The position numbers and the translations under genes were made by a program. Below the pieces are notes generated by a model, which worked only from the letters and a program-made list of their open reading frames with translations, did not search any database and was not told the origin of the DNA. DNA of 64,000 bases from Actibacterium mucosum KCTC 23349 (lineage in GTDB: Bacteria > Pseudomonadota > Alphaproteobacteria > Rhodobacterales > Rhodobacteraceae): positions 62,001-126,000 of the forward strand of contig NZ_JFKE01000001.1 in NCBI RefSeq assembly GCF_000647975.1. Direction: 5' to 3'. Shown one piece after another: positions 20,253 through 28,875 of the stretch (its first letter is position 1; every line of letters begins with the position of its first letter).

Positions 20253-21160
20253 TCGCCGCGCAAAAAAGTCTGCACCGCCTCGCGCAGCTCACGAGGATGC
20301 GTGTACGGCAAACCATGCCCGGCGTCGGGGATCGAGACCTGTCGTGCTTGCCGGTTGATCTGAGCCAGCCGACCAGTAGACGTCGCAGGGATCACCTTGT
20401 CGTTGCCGCCCCAAACTGCCAAGACCGGAATGCTGCGCGCAGCCAGTTCGGCATGCAGGCCAGCCTGATCTTCGGCAAGCATGTTGCGATAACTGCTGAG
20501 CACGGCGGGCAGGAAACCCCGCACGCGCGTTTCGGCCAATTGCTTTCTAAGTGGGGTGGAGTCGGGGAACGACCGGGCCGCACGCACAAAGCCAAAACGT
20601 AAAACAATGCCGCCCAGCGCACGCATCACCCCGTCGCCGATGACCGGGATGCCCGCGCAAAACCTGGCAAAAGGCCCGCCAACGCGACCCAAACCGGCAG
20701 GGGCAACCAACATCAGTTCTTCGACACGGTCGGGGTTCCTAGCAGCCCAAGACGTGGCGATACCCCCGCCCATGGAATAACCGATCAGGGATATGGGCCC
20801 GCCGATCCCTTGATCATGCAACAATTCGGACAGCTGCACGGTGAAATAGTTGGAATCCTGCGCACCACCAGGCGCATCCGACAGACCACGGCCGTACAGA
20901 TCATAGCGCAAGACGCGATAGCCCATGCGCGTCAGCTCGGGCAGGGCCGCATCCCAGACATACCCGGCCGTGGTCAAACCGTGGATTGCCACCAAAACCC
21001 GCCCGTCCCTTGGGCCGTTCCAGTCATAATGCGTCAACCCCATCGACAAGGTCGCGAACTGCCCGCTGGCGCGGCTGCGCGCCGTGTCCCCCACTGGCTT
21101 GCGCAAGCGATGCGCGGCCAGTGGCCAAAGAACCAAGATCGCAAGCGCCAGCCAGATCAT
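20249..21160 (-). CDS. Alpha/beta hydrolase with N-terminal membrane anchor
   Basis: 303 residues. An N-terminal hydrophobic segment (about 2-17, IWLALAILVLWPLAA) suggests membrane anchoring or a signal sequence. The catalytic triad is in place: nucleophile Ser129 in GYSMGG, Asp in WGGNDKVIP and His in DAGHGLPY; the oxyanion motif is HGLTTAG (60-66). Probable esterase or lipase-type activity; the substrate is unknown. The ATG overlaps the HAD-gene stop by four bases, so the two are coupled. Confidence 0.86.
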   Translation of the reverse strand: MIWLALAILVLWPLAAHRLRKPVGDTARSRASGQFATLSMGLTHYDWNGPRDGRVLVAIHGLTTAGYVWDAALPELTRMGYRVLRYDLYGRGLSDAPGGAQDSNYFTVQLSELLHDQGIGGPISLIGYSMGGGIATSWAARNPDRVEELMLVAPAGLGRVGGPFARFCAGIPVIGDGVMRALGGIVLRFGFVRAARSFPDSTPLRKQLAETRVRGFLPAVLSSYRNMLAEDQAGLHAELAARSIPVLAVWGGNDKVIPATSTGRLAQINRQARQVSIPDAGHGLPYTHPRELREAVQTFLRGD

Positions 21161-21786
21161 GGCATGGAGGCCTCTTCCGCCGTCAACAGGCTCTCGGCCA
21201 CCAACCGAGCGGCCCAACCTTCGGGGCCCTCGAACAAATGGGTTCGCCAACCGCGTGCCTGGGCCGCAGAAATATTGTCGGCCCGGTCATCGGTGAAAAG
21301 AAGTGCCCCAGGCGCAACGCCCGACTGTGTTTCCAATACCTCGTAGATTGCGGCGTCGGGTTTTATCATCTTCAGATGGCCCGAAACGAAGTCGCGGTCA
21401 AATTCGTTCAGGATCGGATAGCGTTGTGCCGCCACCACATAACTGTCCACACCAAAGTTGCTGAGCGAGAATACCGGAACGCCCTTCCCCTGTAGGGTGC
21501 GCATCAGGTGCATCGAATGATCGATCCCCGGCTCGGCCATTTCAATCCATCGGTCGTGCCACATACGAATCTCGTCGCCGAAATCTGGGTGTTCCTCGGC
21601 CTTGGCATAGATCGTGGCGCGGAAATCGGCGCCCAGATCGACCTGTTCGTTCATCCCGTCCAGATCGACCGCCGCAAACAACGCGGCCCGGCGTTCAGGG
21701 CCAATCACCCTGTCATAGAACGCGTGTGGATCCCAATGCAGCAAGACATTGCCAATGTCGAAAACGACGGCTTCGGGTCGGGTCAT
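21157..21786 (-). CDS. HAD-superfamily hydrolase (HAD-IA, epoxide-hydrolase/YihX-like)
   Basis: 209 residues. Motif I is VVFDIGNVLLHWDP (the second Asp of DxD is replaced by Gly-Asn, as in the YihX/sEH N-terminal phosphatase group), motif II FSLSNFG, motif III KPDAAIYEVL and motif IV LLFTDDRADN. It probably dephosphorylates a small sugar phosphate. AGGAG lies six bases before the ATG. First gene of a two-gene unit with the alpha/beta hydrolase. Confidence 0.86.
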   Translation of the reverse strand: MTRPEAVVFDIGNVLLHWDPHAFYDRVIGPERRAALFAAVDLDGMNEQVDLGADFRATIYAKAEEHPDFGDEIRMWHDRWIEMAEPGIDHSMHLMRTLQGKGVPVFSLSNFGVDSYVVAAQRYPILNEFDRDFVSGHLKMIKPDAAIYEVLETQSGVAPGALLFTDDRADNISAAQARGWRTHLFEGPEGWAARLVAESLLTAEEASMP

Positions 21787-21878
21787 GAAAGCTCCTGCGA
21801 AATTCGGTCACGGCGCTGAAATATCCCGCGCCCGTTCTCTGCGAATGTGCCGGGACGTGACCTAAAAAGAAAGGGGGA

Positions 21879-22325
21879 TTATGCCCGCGCCGCCTTTTGC
21901 AGCGCGGCCTCAAGTGCGGTCAAAAAGCGAGACCGATCGGCCTTGGAAAAGGTGCGCCCTTTGCCTTGCATGAACGGGTCGGCGGCGCGCAGATCTGCCA
22001 TCAAATCGCGCGAGGCCAACATGGGCCCGATGTTATGGGCAGCGATCACCTCGCCGTTATGGCGCAATACTTGCGCCCCGGCCTCTACGCATTTGGCCGC
22101 CAAAGGGATATCTCCGGTCACAACCACGTCGCCTTTGCCAACGCGTTCGGCGATCCACTTGTCCGCTTCGTCCGGGCCGTCAGGCACATAGACCATCTGC
22201 ACCAACGGGTTGTTTGACGGACGGAGCCCTCCGTTGGCAACCATCCGAACCTCGACCCGGTGGCGGGTCGCCACACGCTCGACCTCGGCCTTAACTGGGC
22301 AGGCATCCGCGTCGACAAAGATCAT
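21879..22325 (-). CDS. YaiI/YqxD family protein (DUF188)
   Basis: 148 residues, family length. Starts [12 protein letters not shown], the DUF188 signature, and has [17 protein letters not shown] and [17 protein letters not shown]. The fold is PIN/NYN-nuclease-like with conserved Asp residues, and a nuclease role is suspected from that. The ATG overlaps the stop of the AEC carrier by one base (TGATG), so it follows that gene in one transcript. The frame is open further upstream, but that stretch is antisense-like shadow. Confidence 0.9.
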   Translation of the reverse strand: MIFVDADACPVKAEVERVATRHRVEVRMVANGGLRPSNNPLVQMVYVPDGPDEADKWIAERVGKGDVVVTGDIPLAAKCVEAGAQVLRHNGEVIAAHNIGPMLASRDLMADLRAADPFMQGKGRTFSKADRSRFLTALEAALQKAARA

Positions 22326-23254
22326 CAGACCTGCACCAACCAGCCGATCACCAGTGATACGGTCACCACGCTGGCAACGGTCGAGACGAGGATCGAGGCC
22401 GAGACACGTTGCGGTGCCACGCCATAGTGCTGTGCCAGGATAAAGATATTGCCCGCAACCGGCAAAGACGCGCAGGCGATCATGACCGCCCCCGCGTAGT
22501 TGTCGACATCGAAGATGAAAAGAACCGCCACGGCGATGGCAGCAGGATGCAGTACCAGCTTCGCAAAAGACAGCCAGCTTGCCACCTCGATCCGTTCCGC
22601 CGATTTGCTGGCCAACGATGCGCCAATGGCAAAGAGCGCCCCCGGCGTGGCCGCTGCGCCGAGGATCGACAGAAACTGATCCGCCGGCCCCGGAATTGCC
22701 ATCCCTGTCCGTGCCCAAAGCAAGCCAAGTGTGATGGACATGATCATGGGGTTTTTCAACAAGCCCAACCCGATGCTGCGCAGCATGCCCAGTGACATGC
22801 GCCCATCGCGTGCGCCATTCACCACGGCCACCACAAGGCTGCCGAACACGATCAGGTCAATGGACAGCACGAACATCACCGGCCCCACTGCCGCTTCCCC
22901 CATGAGCAGCGCAAGCATTGGAATGCCCAGAAAGCCGACATTGCCGATGACGCTGCACTGCCCCTCGAACGCGGCTTCCTCAAGGGGGCGCCCGCGCGCC
23001 AACGCCACACCAGCCACCAACGCGTATATTAGCGCCGACGCCGACAAATAGGCCCAGACAAAATCCCAGCTGAACAGCGCGCCGATGTCCAATGTAGCCG
23101 AGAACCGCAACAACATCGCAGACAGCGCAAAGTAGAACACAAAGCGCGTCAGATAGGCAGTCGCCTCCTCGCTGAAGAACGCGGTACGCCTTGCGGCATA
23201 GCCAAGGCCGATCAACGCAAAGAAGGGTAATGTTTCCAAAAAGATGGCCAGCAT
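22325..23254 (-). CDS. AEC family transporter (auxin-efflux-carrier-like permease)
   Basis: 309 residues and about ten hydrophobic segments in two repeats of five, the AEC/BASS layout. Bacterial AEC proteins often export or import dicarboxylates and malonate, but the substrate here is unknown. GAGGGGGG precedes the ATG. First gene of a unit with the DUF188 gene; divergent from the small secreted protein at 23476. Confidence 0.88.
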   Translation of the reverse strand: MLAIFLETLPFFALIGLGYAARRTAFFSEEATAYLTRFVFYFALSAMLLRFSATLDIGALFSWDFVWAYLSASALIYALVAGVALARGRPLEEAAFEGQCSVIGNVGFLGIPMLALLMGEAAVGPVMFVLSIDLIVFGSLVVAVVNGARDGRMSLGMLRSIGLGLLKNPMIMSITLGLLWARTGMAIPGPADQFLSILGAAATPGALFAIGASLASKSAERIEVASWLSFAKLVLHPAAIAVAVLFIFDVDNYAGAVMIACASLPVAGNIFILAQHYGVAPQRVSASILVSTVASVVTVSLVIGWLVQV

Positions 23255-23475
23255 GCCCCCCCTCTAGCCACCGAAAACGCGTTGGGCAATCCGCAATATC
23301 CCTTAGTGCAAAGATTATCCGCCCTTTTCACAGGTGCCTTTGGGCCGCCAGACGTCGGTGCCACCGACATATTTTGGTCGGCAGGGAATAATTGCCGCAG
23401 TTGGGCGTAGAGAACTTGAAATATCAGTTAACCGCAAATAAATACTAAACCGTTCAGTTCAAAATAGCCGATACC

Positions 23476-23625
23476 ATGACCAAGACTATCCTATTGATCG
23501 CAGCCCTGACCGTGGGCCTTGCTGCAAACAGTGCAAGTGCGTTTGGGTTCCCGGGGATGACTTTCCCGCATCTTCAATATCCTCCCATCGACACGCCGGC
23601 CGAACCGGACCAGAACGGCAAATAA
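23476..23625 (+). CDS. Small secreted protein, 49 residues
   Basis: M-T-K-T then a hydrophobic core (ILLIAALTVGLAANSASA) gives a clean Sec signal peptide with an A-S-A cleavage site at about residue 22. The mature peptide would be about 27 residues, rich in Pro and Phe (FGFPGMTFPHLQYPPIDTP) and with no Cys. Upstream is A+T-rich intergenic DNA (23380-23475), a likely promoter. The function is unknown. The short length makes gene status likely but not certain; the signal peptide is the main support. Confidence 0.55.
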   Translation: MTKTILLIAALTVGLAANSASAFGFPGMTFPHLQYPPIDTPAEPDQNGK

Positions 23626-23736
23626 ACTGATCGTTCCGGCAGATTTGTTGTACACATTTGCGGCATCGACTTGCCGAAAGTGAACCGGTTGGTTTATATT
23701 ACTCCCCTGTCACTGGGAGAGGACCAACACACGCCA

Positions 23737-24345
23737 ATGGATGTCGCAATCAAAAAAGGCCGCAAGTTCGATCAGGTACTTGAAGGCGCCCGTGAGGTGT
23801 TCCTGAAAGAAGGGTTCGAAGGTGCGAGTGTTGACGACATTGCAAAGGCCGCCGGTGTCTCGAAAGCCACGCTTTACAGCTATTTCCCGGACAAGCGGCT
23901 TTTGTTTGCGGAAGTTGCGCGGGTCGAGTGCGAACGACAAGCCGATCAGGTGATGGTCCTGATCGGGACCGACATTCCCGCCGACCAGGCGCTGCGGATG
24001 GCGGGCGAGCGGATCATGTGTTTCCTGACATCGCAGCTGGGCATTACGGTTCTGACCCTTTGTGCTGCGGAATCCAAACGATTTCCGGAACTAGGCAAGC
24101 AATTCTACGAATCCGGCCCGGGGTTGGTCAGCGAACGCCTAACACGCTACCTGACAGAGGCTGTTGAGGCGGGGCAGTTGAAGATCGACAACATTCCCCT
24201 GGCTGCTGACCAGTTTGCCGAGCTTTGCAAAACCCGCATTTTCGCGCGGATTCTGACGGGCGTGCAGACCGAATTCTCGGACACGGAACGACAAGAGATT
24301 GTCGAAGGGGCGGTTGACCTGTTCATGGCGCGCTACGGCGCCTGA
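23737..24345 (+). CDS. TetR/AcrR-family transcriptional regulator
   Basis: 202 residues. The TetR_N HTH is at about 12-58 (VFLKEGFEGASVDDIAKAAG then VSKATLYSYFPDKRLLF), and the C-terminal helical domain carries a TetR_C_33/AefR-like pattern. The ATG at 23737 gives the normal N-terminus; a TTG at 23671 would add 22 atypical residues. The ligand is unknown. Neighbours are the secreted 49-residue protein upstream and the 714-residue secreted protein downstream, and one of them may be its target. Confidence 0.85.
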   Translation: MDVAIKKGRKFDQVLEGAREVFLKEGFEGASVDDIAKAAGVSKATLYSYFPDKRLLFAEVARVECERQADQVMVLIGTDIPADQALRMAGERIMCFLTSQLGITVLTLCAAESKRFPELGKQFYESGPGLVSERLTRYLTEAVEAGQLKIDNIPLAADQFAELCKTRIFARILTGVQTEFSDTERQEIVEGAVDLFMARYGA

Positions 24346-24410
24346 CCAAAACCTTCCTAAAATCGGCCAAGCAACGTTAGACTACACCAACCGCTATGGG
24401 AGGTGGGCTG

Positions 24411-26555
24411 ATGCGCGTTGTTTTCGGATTTCTATGGATGTTCATGGCTGGCATTGCCGCCGCCCAATCACCGAACGGTCAATTCCTGGGCCTCGAAGGA
24501 AATTGGGTCGTCAATTGGACAGGCATTCAGGAAGACCGGCTTACCGAAGCCCGGATCAGCATCTTTCGAAACCGCGCAGCCGTTTGCGAACGCGACGCGT
24601 TGGATTCGTGTAACTATCGTATGGTTGTACGCGAGCCGGAGGAATGGTGGTTCAGTGGCGGTGAAACCGCTAATCTGGCCTATGGATTTGTCCAGAAGTT
24701 CGAACCCTCCGCCGACGGAATGAGCGCAACCGTGCTGCACGGCTATGGAATCATGGGCCACTGGGGTGGCACCGAACAAATTCGTGTGACCGGTGCGAAC
24801 AGCATGGCAGGACAGTGGGAATATCGCGGCTGGACCGGGAACGGGACGTGGCGCCGTGTGGTTCCGACCTTTACCGGAATCGAGCTGACCAGCAGGCATG
24901 CCGTTAAGGTCACACCGGTTTCGGCCAATCGCATCGTCGCGACGCTGCAATGGAACCGGTACGATTGGCCGAAACGGGTAACGGCACCCGGCAACCGCCC
25001 TCGATTTTACCTAAAGCTTCGCGGCAATGACCTGTGGGGCTGGCACGCGGCCGCATTTGAAAATTCACCGGGCCTTTATGCCGCCAGCGTGGGTCGGGAC
25101 AAAGACGAGCAGGGAGAGTTCCTGTCCGTCGAAGTCGTTATATTCCCCGGTTATCAACCAGGAACGCATGTACTTCATGTCGGGGGCCAACAGTTTTATA
25201 TCGATCTGGAAATCGCCGGACGGCCAATGGCCGCCGACCTGTATCTTGAAGCCGGGGGAACGACCGAAGCGGCCCCTATTGCGCCGTTGCGCCAACCGCG
25301 TGGTGCGTTGAAGGAAACACTGGTTTTTCAAGCGCGGGATATTGGTGCACAGCCGATCACGCAGATCCGCACCCGGATCATGGCCGAGCAACCGTTGAAC
25401 CTCGTTCAGGATCCACCTGCCTGCACCTCGGTCAGCGCCACGGAAATCTTGTGCGACCTTGCTCCAAACGGGGGATTGTTCCGGCAGGAGTTGAAGTTTT
25501 GGGGCGACGTTCCGACAAATGTCGATGCGCGGCCCGAAATCACGGCCGAGGTCGAGGGTTACGGCGAGGCCGAAGGATGGGTGCGGCTTGGCCGTGTTTC
25601 TGACACCGTGCATTTGCGGGATTGCGACGGCGCCTATGCGGCAAAGATGTCCGCCATTGATCCTGAAGGATTGGGAAATGCGTTGCGCGTTCTGGCCTCT
25701 TCGGTGGCGGCCATGCCGGGCAAACGTCTTTATCCCGGCCCGGAAAAGGCCTTGGTCATCAACGAGGCGCAGACATATCGCATTCGACTGATGACAGACC
25801 AGATGGCAGCCAACAAGTCACCTGACGCTTATCTGAAATCCGCGTCCGAAACCGGCGGTAACGATCTGGGCCGAATTTATCCCGCCGCCAAACAGCTGAT
25901 TCAGTCGACGCAATGCAGCGCGCGGCAGGCAGATTTGGATACATTAGCAGACCTGAAGCAAGCCCATGCCGGATTTAAACTGCGCGCGGCAGAGATCGCC
26001 GAACTCAGCAGCCAAACACAGATTGTCACCGAGGCCGTCGAAAAAATCGCTACGGAACGTTTCAAGGCATTTACGGGGCAACTGCCCAGTGCTTTGCAGA
26101 CCATTCTTGGCGTAGGTGGCAAACCGTTGCCGCGTGAAAAGAAAGAGGGGCTGATCGTTGACTGGCTGGACGCGCTCAGCTTTCGGGCCAGCGAGGTTGT
26201 TCTGTCCAATGCACAATCACGCGCCATCTTCCTTATCCCGGACATACTGGCCGAAGGTGTTGCGGGCTCGGCCGCGGTTCAGGCCGCTGCCCCCAATTTC
26301 GCGCGGGTTTTTGGCAAAGTCCCCGGTATGGCCTCGCTGATGTTGGGATCTGTCCAGATTGGGGTTTCGGTTGTGGATCTGGCCTTGCTGACAGACACAT
26401 GGACCGAAATGGACGAGCTTTCGTCCTGGGTTGAGGCCAGCGCCTATTTCCAGGCGCTGAACCTCAAATACATCGCGATCGAGGCCGAAGTGGCCGCCCT
26501 GATCGAACAATTGGAGGTCGCCACGGGGGCTGGCACCTGCACCTGTCGGCAATAA
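24411..26555 (+). CDS. Large secreted protein of unknown function, 714 residues
   Basis: The signal peptide is residues 1 to about 20 (VVFGFLWMFMAGIAAAQ). A Trp-rich beta region follows (about 25-170; repeated GxW and WxxxG motifs, Cys pair C-ERDALDS-C), which looks lipocalin-like at its start (GNWVVNW). A second beta region (170-400) resembles Ig or DUF11-like strands. A long helical C-terminal part (430-705) has one hydrophobic stretch (about 640-665), and the protein ends in CTCRQ. GGGAGGTG sits seven bases before ATG 24411. I recognise no family. A periplasmic or surface location is likely. Convergent with clpP. Confidence 0.7.
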   Translation: MRVVFGFLWMFMAGIAAAQSPNGQFLGLEGNWVVNWTGIQEDRLTEARISIFRNRAAVCERDALDSCNYRMVVREPEEWWFSGGETANLAYGFVQKFEPSADGMSATVLHGYGIMGHWGGTEQIRVTGANSMAGQWEYRGWTGNGTWRRVVPTFTGIELTSRHAVKVTPVSANRIVATLQWNRYDWPKRVTAPGNRPRFYLKLRGNDLWGWHAAAFENSPGLYAASVGRDKDEQGEFLSVEVVIFPGYQPGTHVLHVGGQQFYIDLEIAGRPMAADLYLEAGGTTEAAPIAPLRQPRGALKETLVFQARDIGAQPITQIRTRIMAEQPLNLVQDPPACTSVSATEILCDLAPNGGLFRQELKFWGDVPTNVDARPEITAEVEGYGEAEGWVRLGRVSDTVHLRDCDGAYAAKMSAIDPEGLGNALRVLASSVAAMPGKRLYPGPEKALVINEAQTYRIRLMTDQMAANKSPDAYLKSASETGGNDLGRIYPAAKQLIQSTQCSARQADLDTLADLKQAHAGFKLRAAEIAELSSQTQIVTEAVEKIATERFKAFTGQLPSALQTILGVGGKPLPREKKEGLIVDWLDALSFRASEVVLSNAQSRAIFLIPDILAEGVAGSAAVQAAAPNFARVFGKVPGMASLMLGSVQIGVSVVDLALLTDTWTEMDELSSWVEASAYFQALNLKYIAIEAEVAALIEQLEVATGAGTCTCRQ

Positions 26556-26558
26556 TGC

Positions 26559-27152
26559 CTAGCGCAATTCGTCAACCGTGCGGATCACTTGCCCCAACAG
26601 GCCATATTCCAGTGCTTCGTCGGTGGTCAGCCAGAAATCCCGTGCAGTGTCCGCGGCAATTTTCTCGGCCGTCTGTCCCGTTGCCTCGGCAAACAAATGT
26701 TCGAACCGCTCACGCATTTGACGGATCTGTTCCGCTTGGATCTGCATGTCGGTGACTTTGCCGCCAATACCCCCCGAAGGCTGGTGCAGCAAAAACCGTG
26801 TGTTGGGCAGGCAGTACCGGTTTTCCTTGGCCGCGCCCACAAAGATCAGCGCCCCCGCACTGGCCACCCAGCCCGACCCGATGGTGCGCACGGTTGGGCG
26901 GATGAACTTGATGACATCATGCACCATATCACCCGATTCCACATGACCGCCCGGCGAGCTGATGAACACGTTGATCGGATCATCGCTTTCTTCGGCCAGC
27001 GCCAACAGGTGCGTAACGGTCTTTTGGGCCAGCTTGTCGTTGATCTCGCCGGCAACAATCACGTTGCGGCTCTTGAAAAACAGGCCCTGAATCGAGGCGC
27101 CGGGCCCTTCGTCCTTGGCGGCGTCGGTGTCGTTCAATAATGTCGATTGCAT
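26559..27152 (-). CDS. ClpP-like ATP-dependent Clp protease proteolytic subunit (paralogue)
   Basis: 197 residues. Serine protease core with the intact triad Ser98 (GWVASAGA), His123 (LLHQPSGG) and Asp172 (ARDFWL), matching ClpP numbering. The head-loop Gly-rich strand ISSPGGHVESG is present. Several residues differ from canonical ClpP (V-A-S-A-G in place of A-A-S-M-G), and no clpX follows, so this is probably a secondary ClpP-type subunit rather than the housekeeping one. The start is ATG 27152; an ATG 14 codons upstream is in frame but atypical. It lies ten bases downstream of frmA. Confidence 0.87.
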   Translation of the reverse strand: MQSTLLNDTDAAKDEGPGASIQGLFFKSRNVIVAGEINDKLAQKTVTHLLALAEESDDPINVFISSPGGHVESGDMVHDVIKFIRPTVRTIGSGWVASAGALIFVGAAKENRYCLPNTRFLLHQPSGGIGGKVTDMQIQAEQIRQMRERFEHLFAEATGQTAEKIAADTARDFWLTTDEALEYGLLGQVIRTVDELR

Positions 27153-27162
27153 CCCCGTCTCC

Positions 27163-28275
27163 TCAATACACCACGACGGCGCGAATGCTTTCACCGGCGT
27201 GCATCAGATCAAACCCTTTGTTGATCTCCTCCAAGTTCAATACATGGGTGATCATCGGGTCGATCTCAATCTTTCCATCCATGTACCAATCCACAATTTT
27301 AGGCACATCGGTGCGCCCCTTGGCACCGCCAAAGGCGGTGCCGCGCCAGACCCGACCGGTGACCAGCTGAAACGGCCGGGTCGAGATCTCGGCCCCCGCC
27401 GGCGCAACGCCGATGATCACGCTTTCGCCCCAGCCTTTGTGGGCGGCTTCCAGCGCGGTGCGCATCACGTCAACATTGCCGGTGGCATCAAACGTGTAAT
27501 CCGCCCCGCCGCCGGTCAATTCAACCAGATGGGCCACCATATCCCCTTTGACATCTTCGGGGTTCACATAGTCGGTCATGCCGAAATAGCGGGCCATGTC
27601 TTCCTTGGCCGGGTTCAGGTCGACGCCCACGATCTGATCCGCACCGGCCATGCGCAGACCCTGGATCACGTTCAGGCCAATCCCGCCCAGCCCGAACACA
27701 ACACAACGGCTGCCAATCTCGACCTTGGCGGTGTTGATCACCGCGCCGATCCCAGTGGTTACGCCGCAGCCGATATAGCAGATCTTGTCAAAGGGCGCGT
27801 CCTTGCGCACCTTGGCCAGCGCGATCTCGGGCATCACGGTGTGATTGGCGAAGGTCGAGCAGCCCATGTAGTGGTAGATCGGCGTGCCATCCAGCATGGA
27901 AAACCGCGTGGTACCATCGGGCATCAGGCCCTGTCCCTGCGTGCTGCGGATGCTTTGGCACAGGTTGGTTTTCGGGTTCAGGCAATATTCGCATTCCCGG
28001 CATTCGGGGGTGTAAAGCGGGATGACATGATCGCCGGGTTGCAGGCTGGTGACGCCTTCGCCAACCTCCAGAACAACGCCCGCGCCCTCGTGCCCCAGGA
28101 TGGTGGGAAAGATCCCCTCGGGATCGGCGCCCGACAGGGTGAATTCATCGGTGTGACAGATGCCGGTGGCCTTGATCTCGATCAGCACCTCGCCCGCCTT
28201 GGGACCGTCGAGGTTCACCTCCATGATTTCCATTGGTTTGCCGGCCTCAAGGGCCACGGCTGCCTTGGTGCGCAT
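27163..28275 (-). CDS. frmA: S-(hydroxymethyl)glutathione dehydrogenase / class III alcohol dehydrogenase
   Basis: 370 residues. NAD-dependent, glutathione-dependent formaldehyde dehydrogenase (also reduces S-nitrosoglutathione), cytoplasmic. The catalytic Zn ligands include Cys40 and His62-Glu63; the structural Zn site is Cys92, 95, 98 and 106. The coenzyme fold is [24 protein letters not shown] precedes the ATG. A small cytochrome c gene lies upstream on the same strand, a pairing also seen around adhI/flhA in methylotrophic Rhodobacterales and Paracoccus. No S-formylglutathione hydrolase is adjacent. Confidence 0.95.
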   Translation of the reverse strand: MRTKAAVALEAGKPMEIMEVNLDGPKAGEVLIEIKATGICHTDEFTLSGADPEGIFPTILGHEGAGVVLEVGEGVTSLQPGDHVIPLYTPECRECEYCLNPKTNLCQSIRSTQGQGLMPDGTTRFSMLDGTPIYHYMGCSTFANHTVMPEIALAKVRKDAPFDKICYIGCGVTTGIGAVINTAKVEIGSRCVVFGLGGIGLNVIQGLRMAGADQIVGVDLNPAKEDMARYFGMTDYVNPEDVKGDMVAHLVELTGGGADYTFDATGNVDVMRTALEAAHKGWGESVIIGVAPAGAEISTRPFQLVTGRVWRGTAFGGAKGRTDVPKIVDWYMDGKIEIDPMITHVLNLEEINKGFDLMHAGESIRAVVVY

Positions 28276-28343
28276 CTGTCTTCCCTCCCTTTGACGTTAA
28301 GGCAAGCCTGCGCGATACGCGGTTCTATTGCAACGACGCAGGC

Positions 28344-28784
28344 TTATTTGCCGGTGATCCGGTAAGCTTGGTGGCACGCCGTGCAGGTGCCACCGATTTG
28401 AGCCATGCTGGCTTGGAGAGCCGTAGGCGTGTCGATCTGCATCGCGGCTTGGGCCGCGTCCTGCAATGCCTTGGCCTTGTCGCTGAAATCGGGGAAATCC
28501 TGCCAGATAGCTGCCGCGGCCTCGGATTTGGGGTCGTTTTCGGGGACAGCAAACAGCGTGGGCATCTGGGTCGCCTGTTCTGCGATCTGCGCGGCAGCGG
28601 CTTGAGCGGCGGTTACATCAAACGCGCGGACCCCTTTGGCCATGTCGCCCAGCACTTTTGTTGCGCCCGCAATGTCCATCATCGCATTCATGCGCGCCTG
28701 AACTGCAGGGTTTTTCACACCGCTATGGGCCAACGCGGCGCTGGCTGTCAGGCCAAGGATCATGGCAATGGGTTTCATCCGCAT
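28344..28784 (-). CDS. Class II cytochrome c (cytochrome c'-like)
   Basis: 146 residues. The Sec signal peptide is residues 1-19 (ends SAALA). It is a four-helix-bundle cytochrome c' with the haem motif C134-T-A-C137-H138 close to the C-terminus, as expected for the class. Periplasmic, with possible roles in nitric-oxide binding or electron transfer. A second Met two codons on (28778) could be the start. It is upstream of frmA on the same strand with a 68-base gap. Divergent from imuB. Confidence 0.88.
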   Translation of the reverse strand: MRMKPIAMILGLTASAALAHSGVKNPAVQARMNAMMDIAGATKVLGDMAKGVRAFDVTAAQAAAAQIAEQATQMPTLFAVPENDPKSEAAAAIWQDFPDFSDKAKALQDAAQAAMQIDTPTALQASMAQIGGTCTACHQAYRITGK

Positions 28785-28851
28785 GATCGCAGTCTATCCC
28801 ACATACTTGGCGCAGCAAGACTCGACTCTGCACAACGGGGTGATTAAATTG

Positions 28852-28866
28852 GAACAAAGTGTGAAC
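28852..28866 (+). promoter_or_regulatory. LexA (SOS) box GAAC-AAAGTGT-GAAC
   Basis: An exact match to the alphaproteobacterial LexA direct repeat (GAAC-N7-GAAC, the complement of GTTC-N7-GTTC). It ends nine bases before the ATG of imuB. ImuB genes are SOS-induced in this class, so the position and identity support each other. Confidence 0.82.
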
Positions 28867-28875
28867 ATTTCTGCC

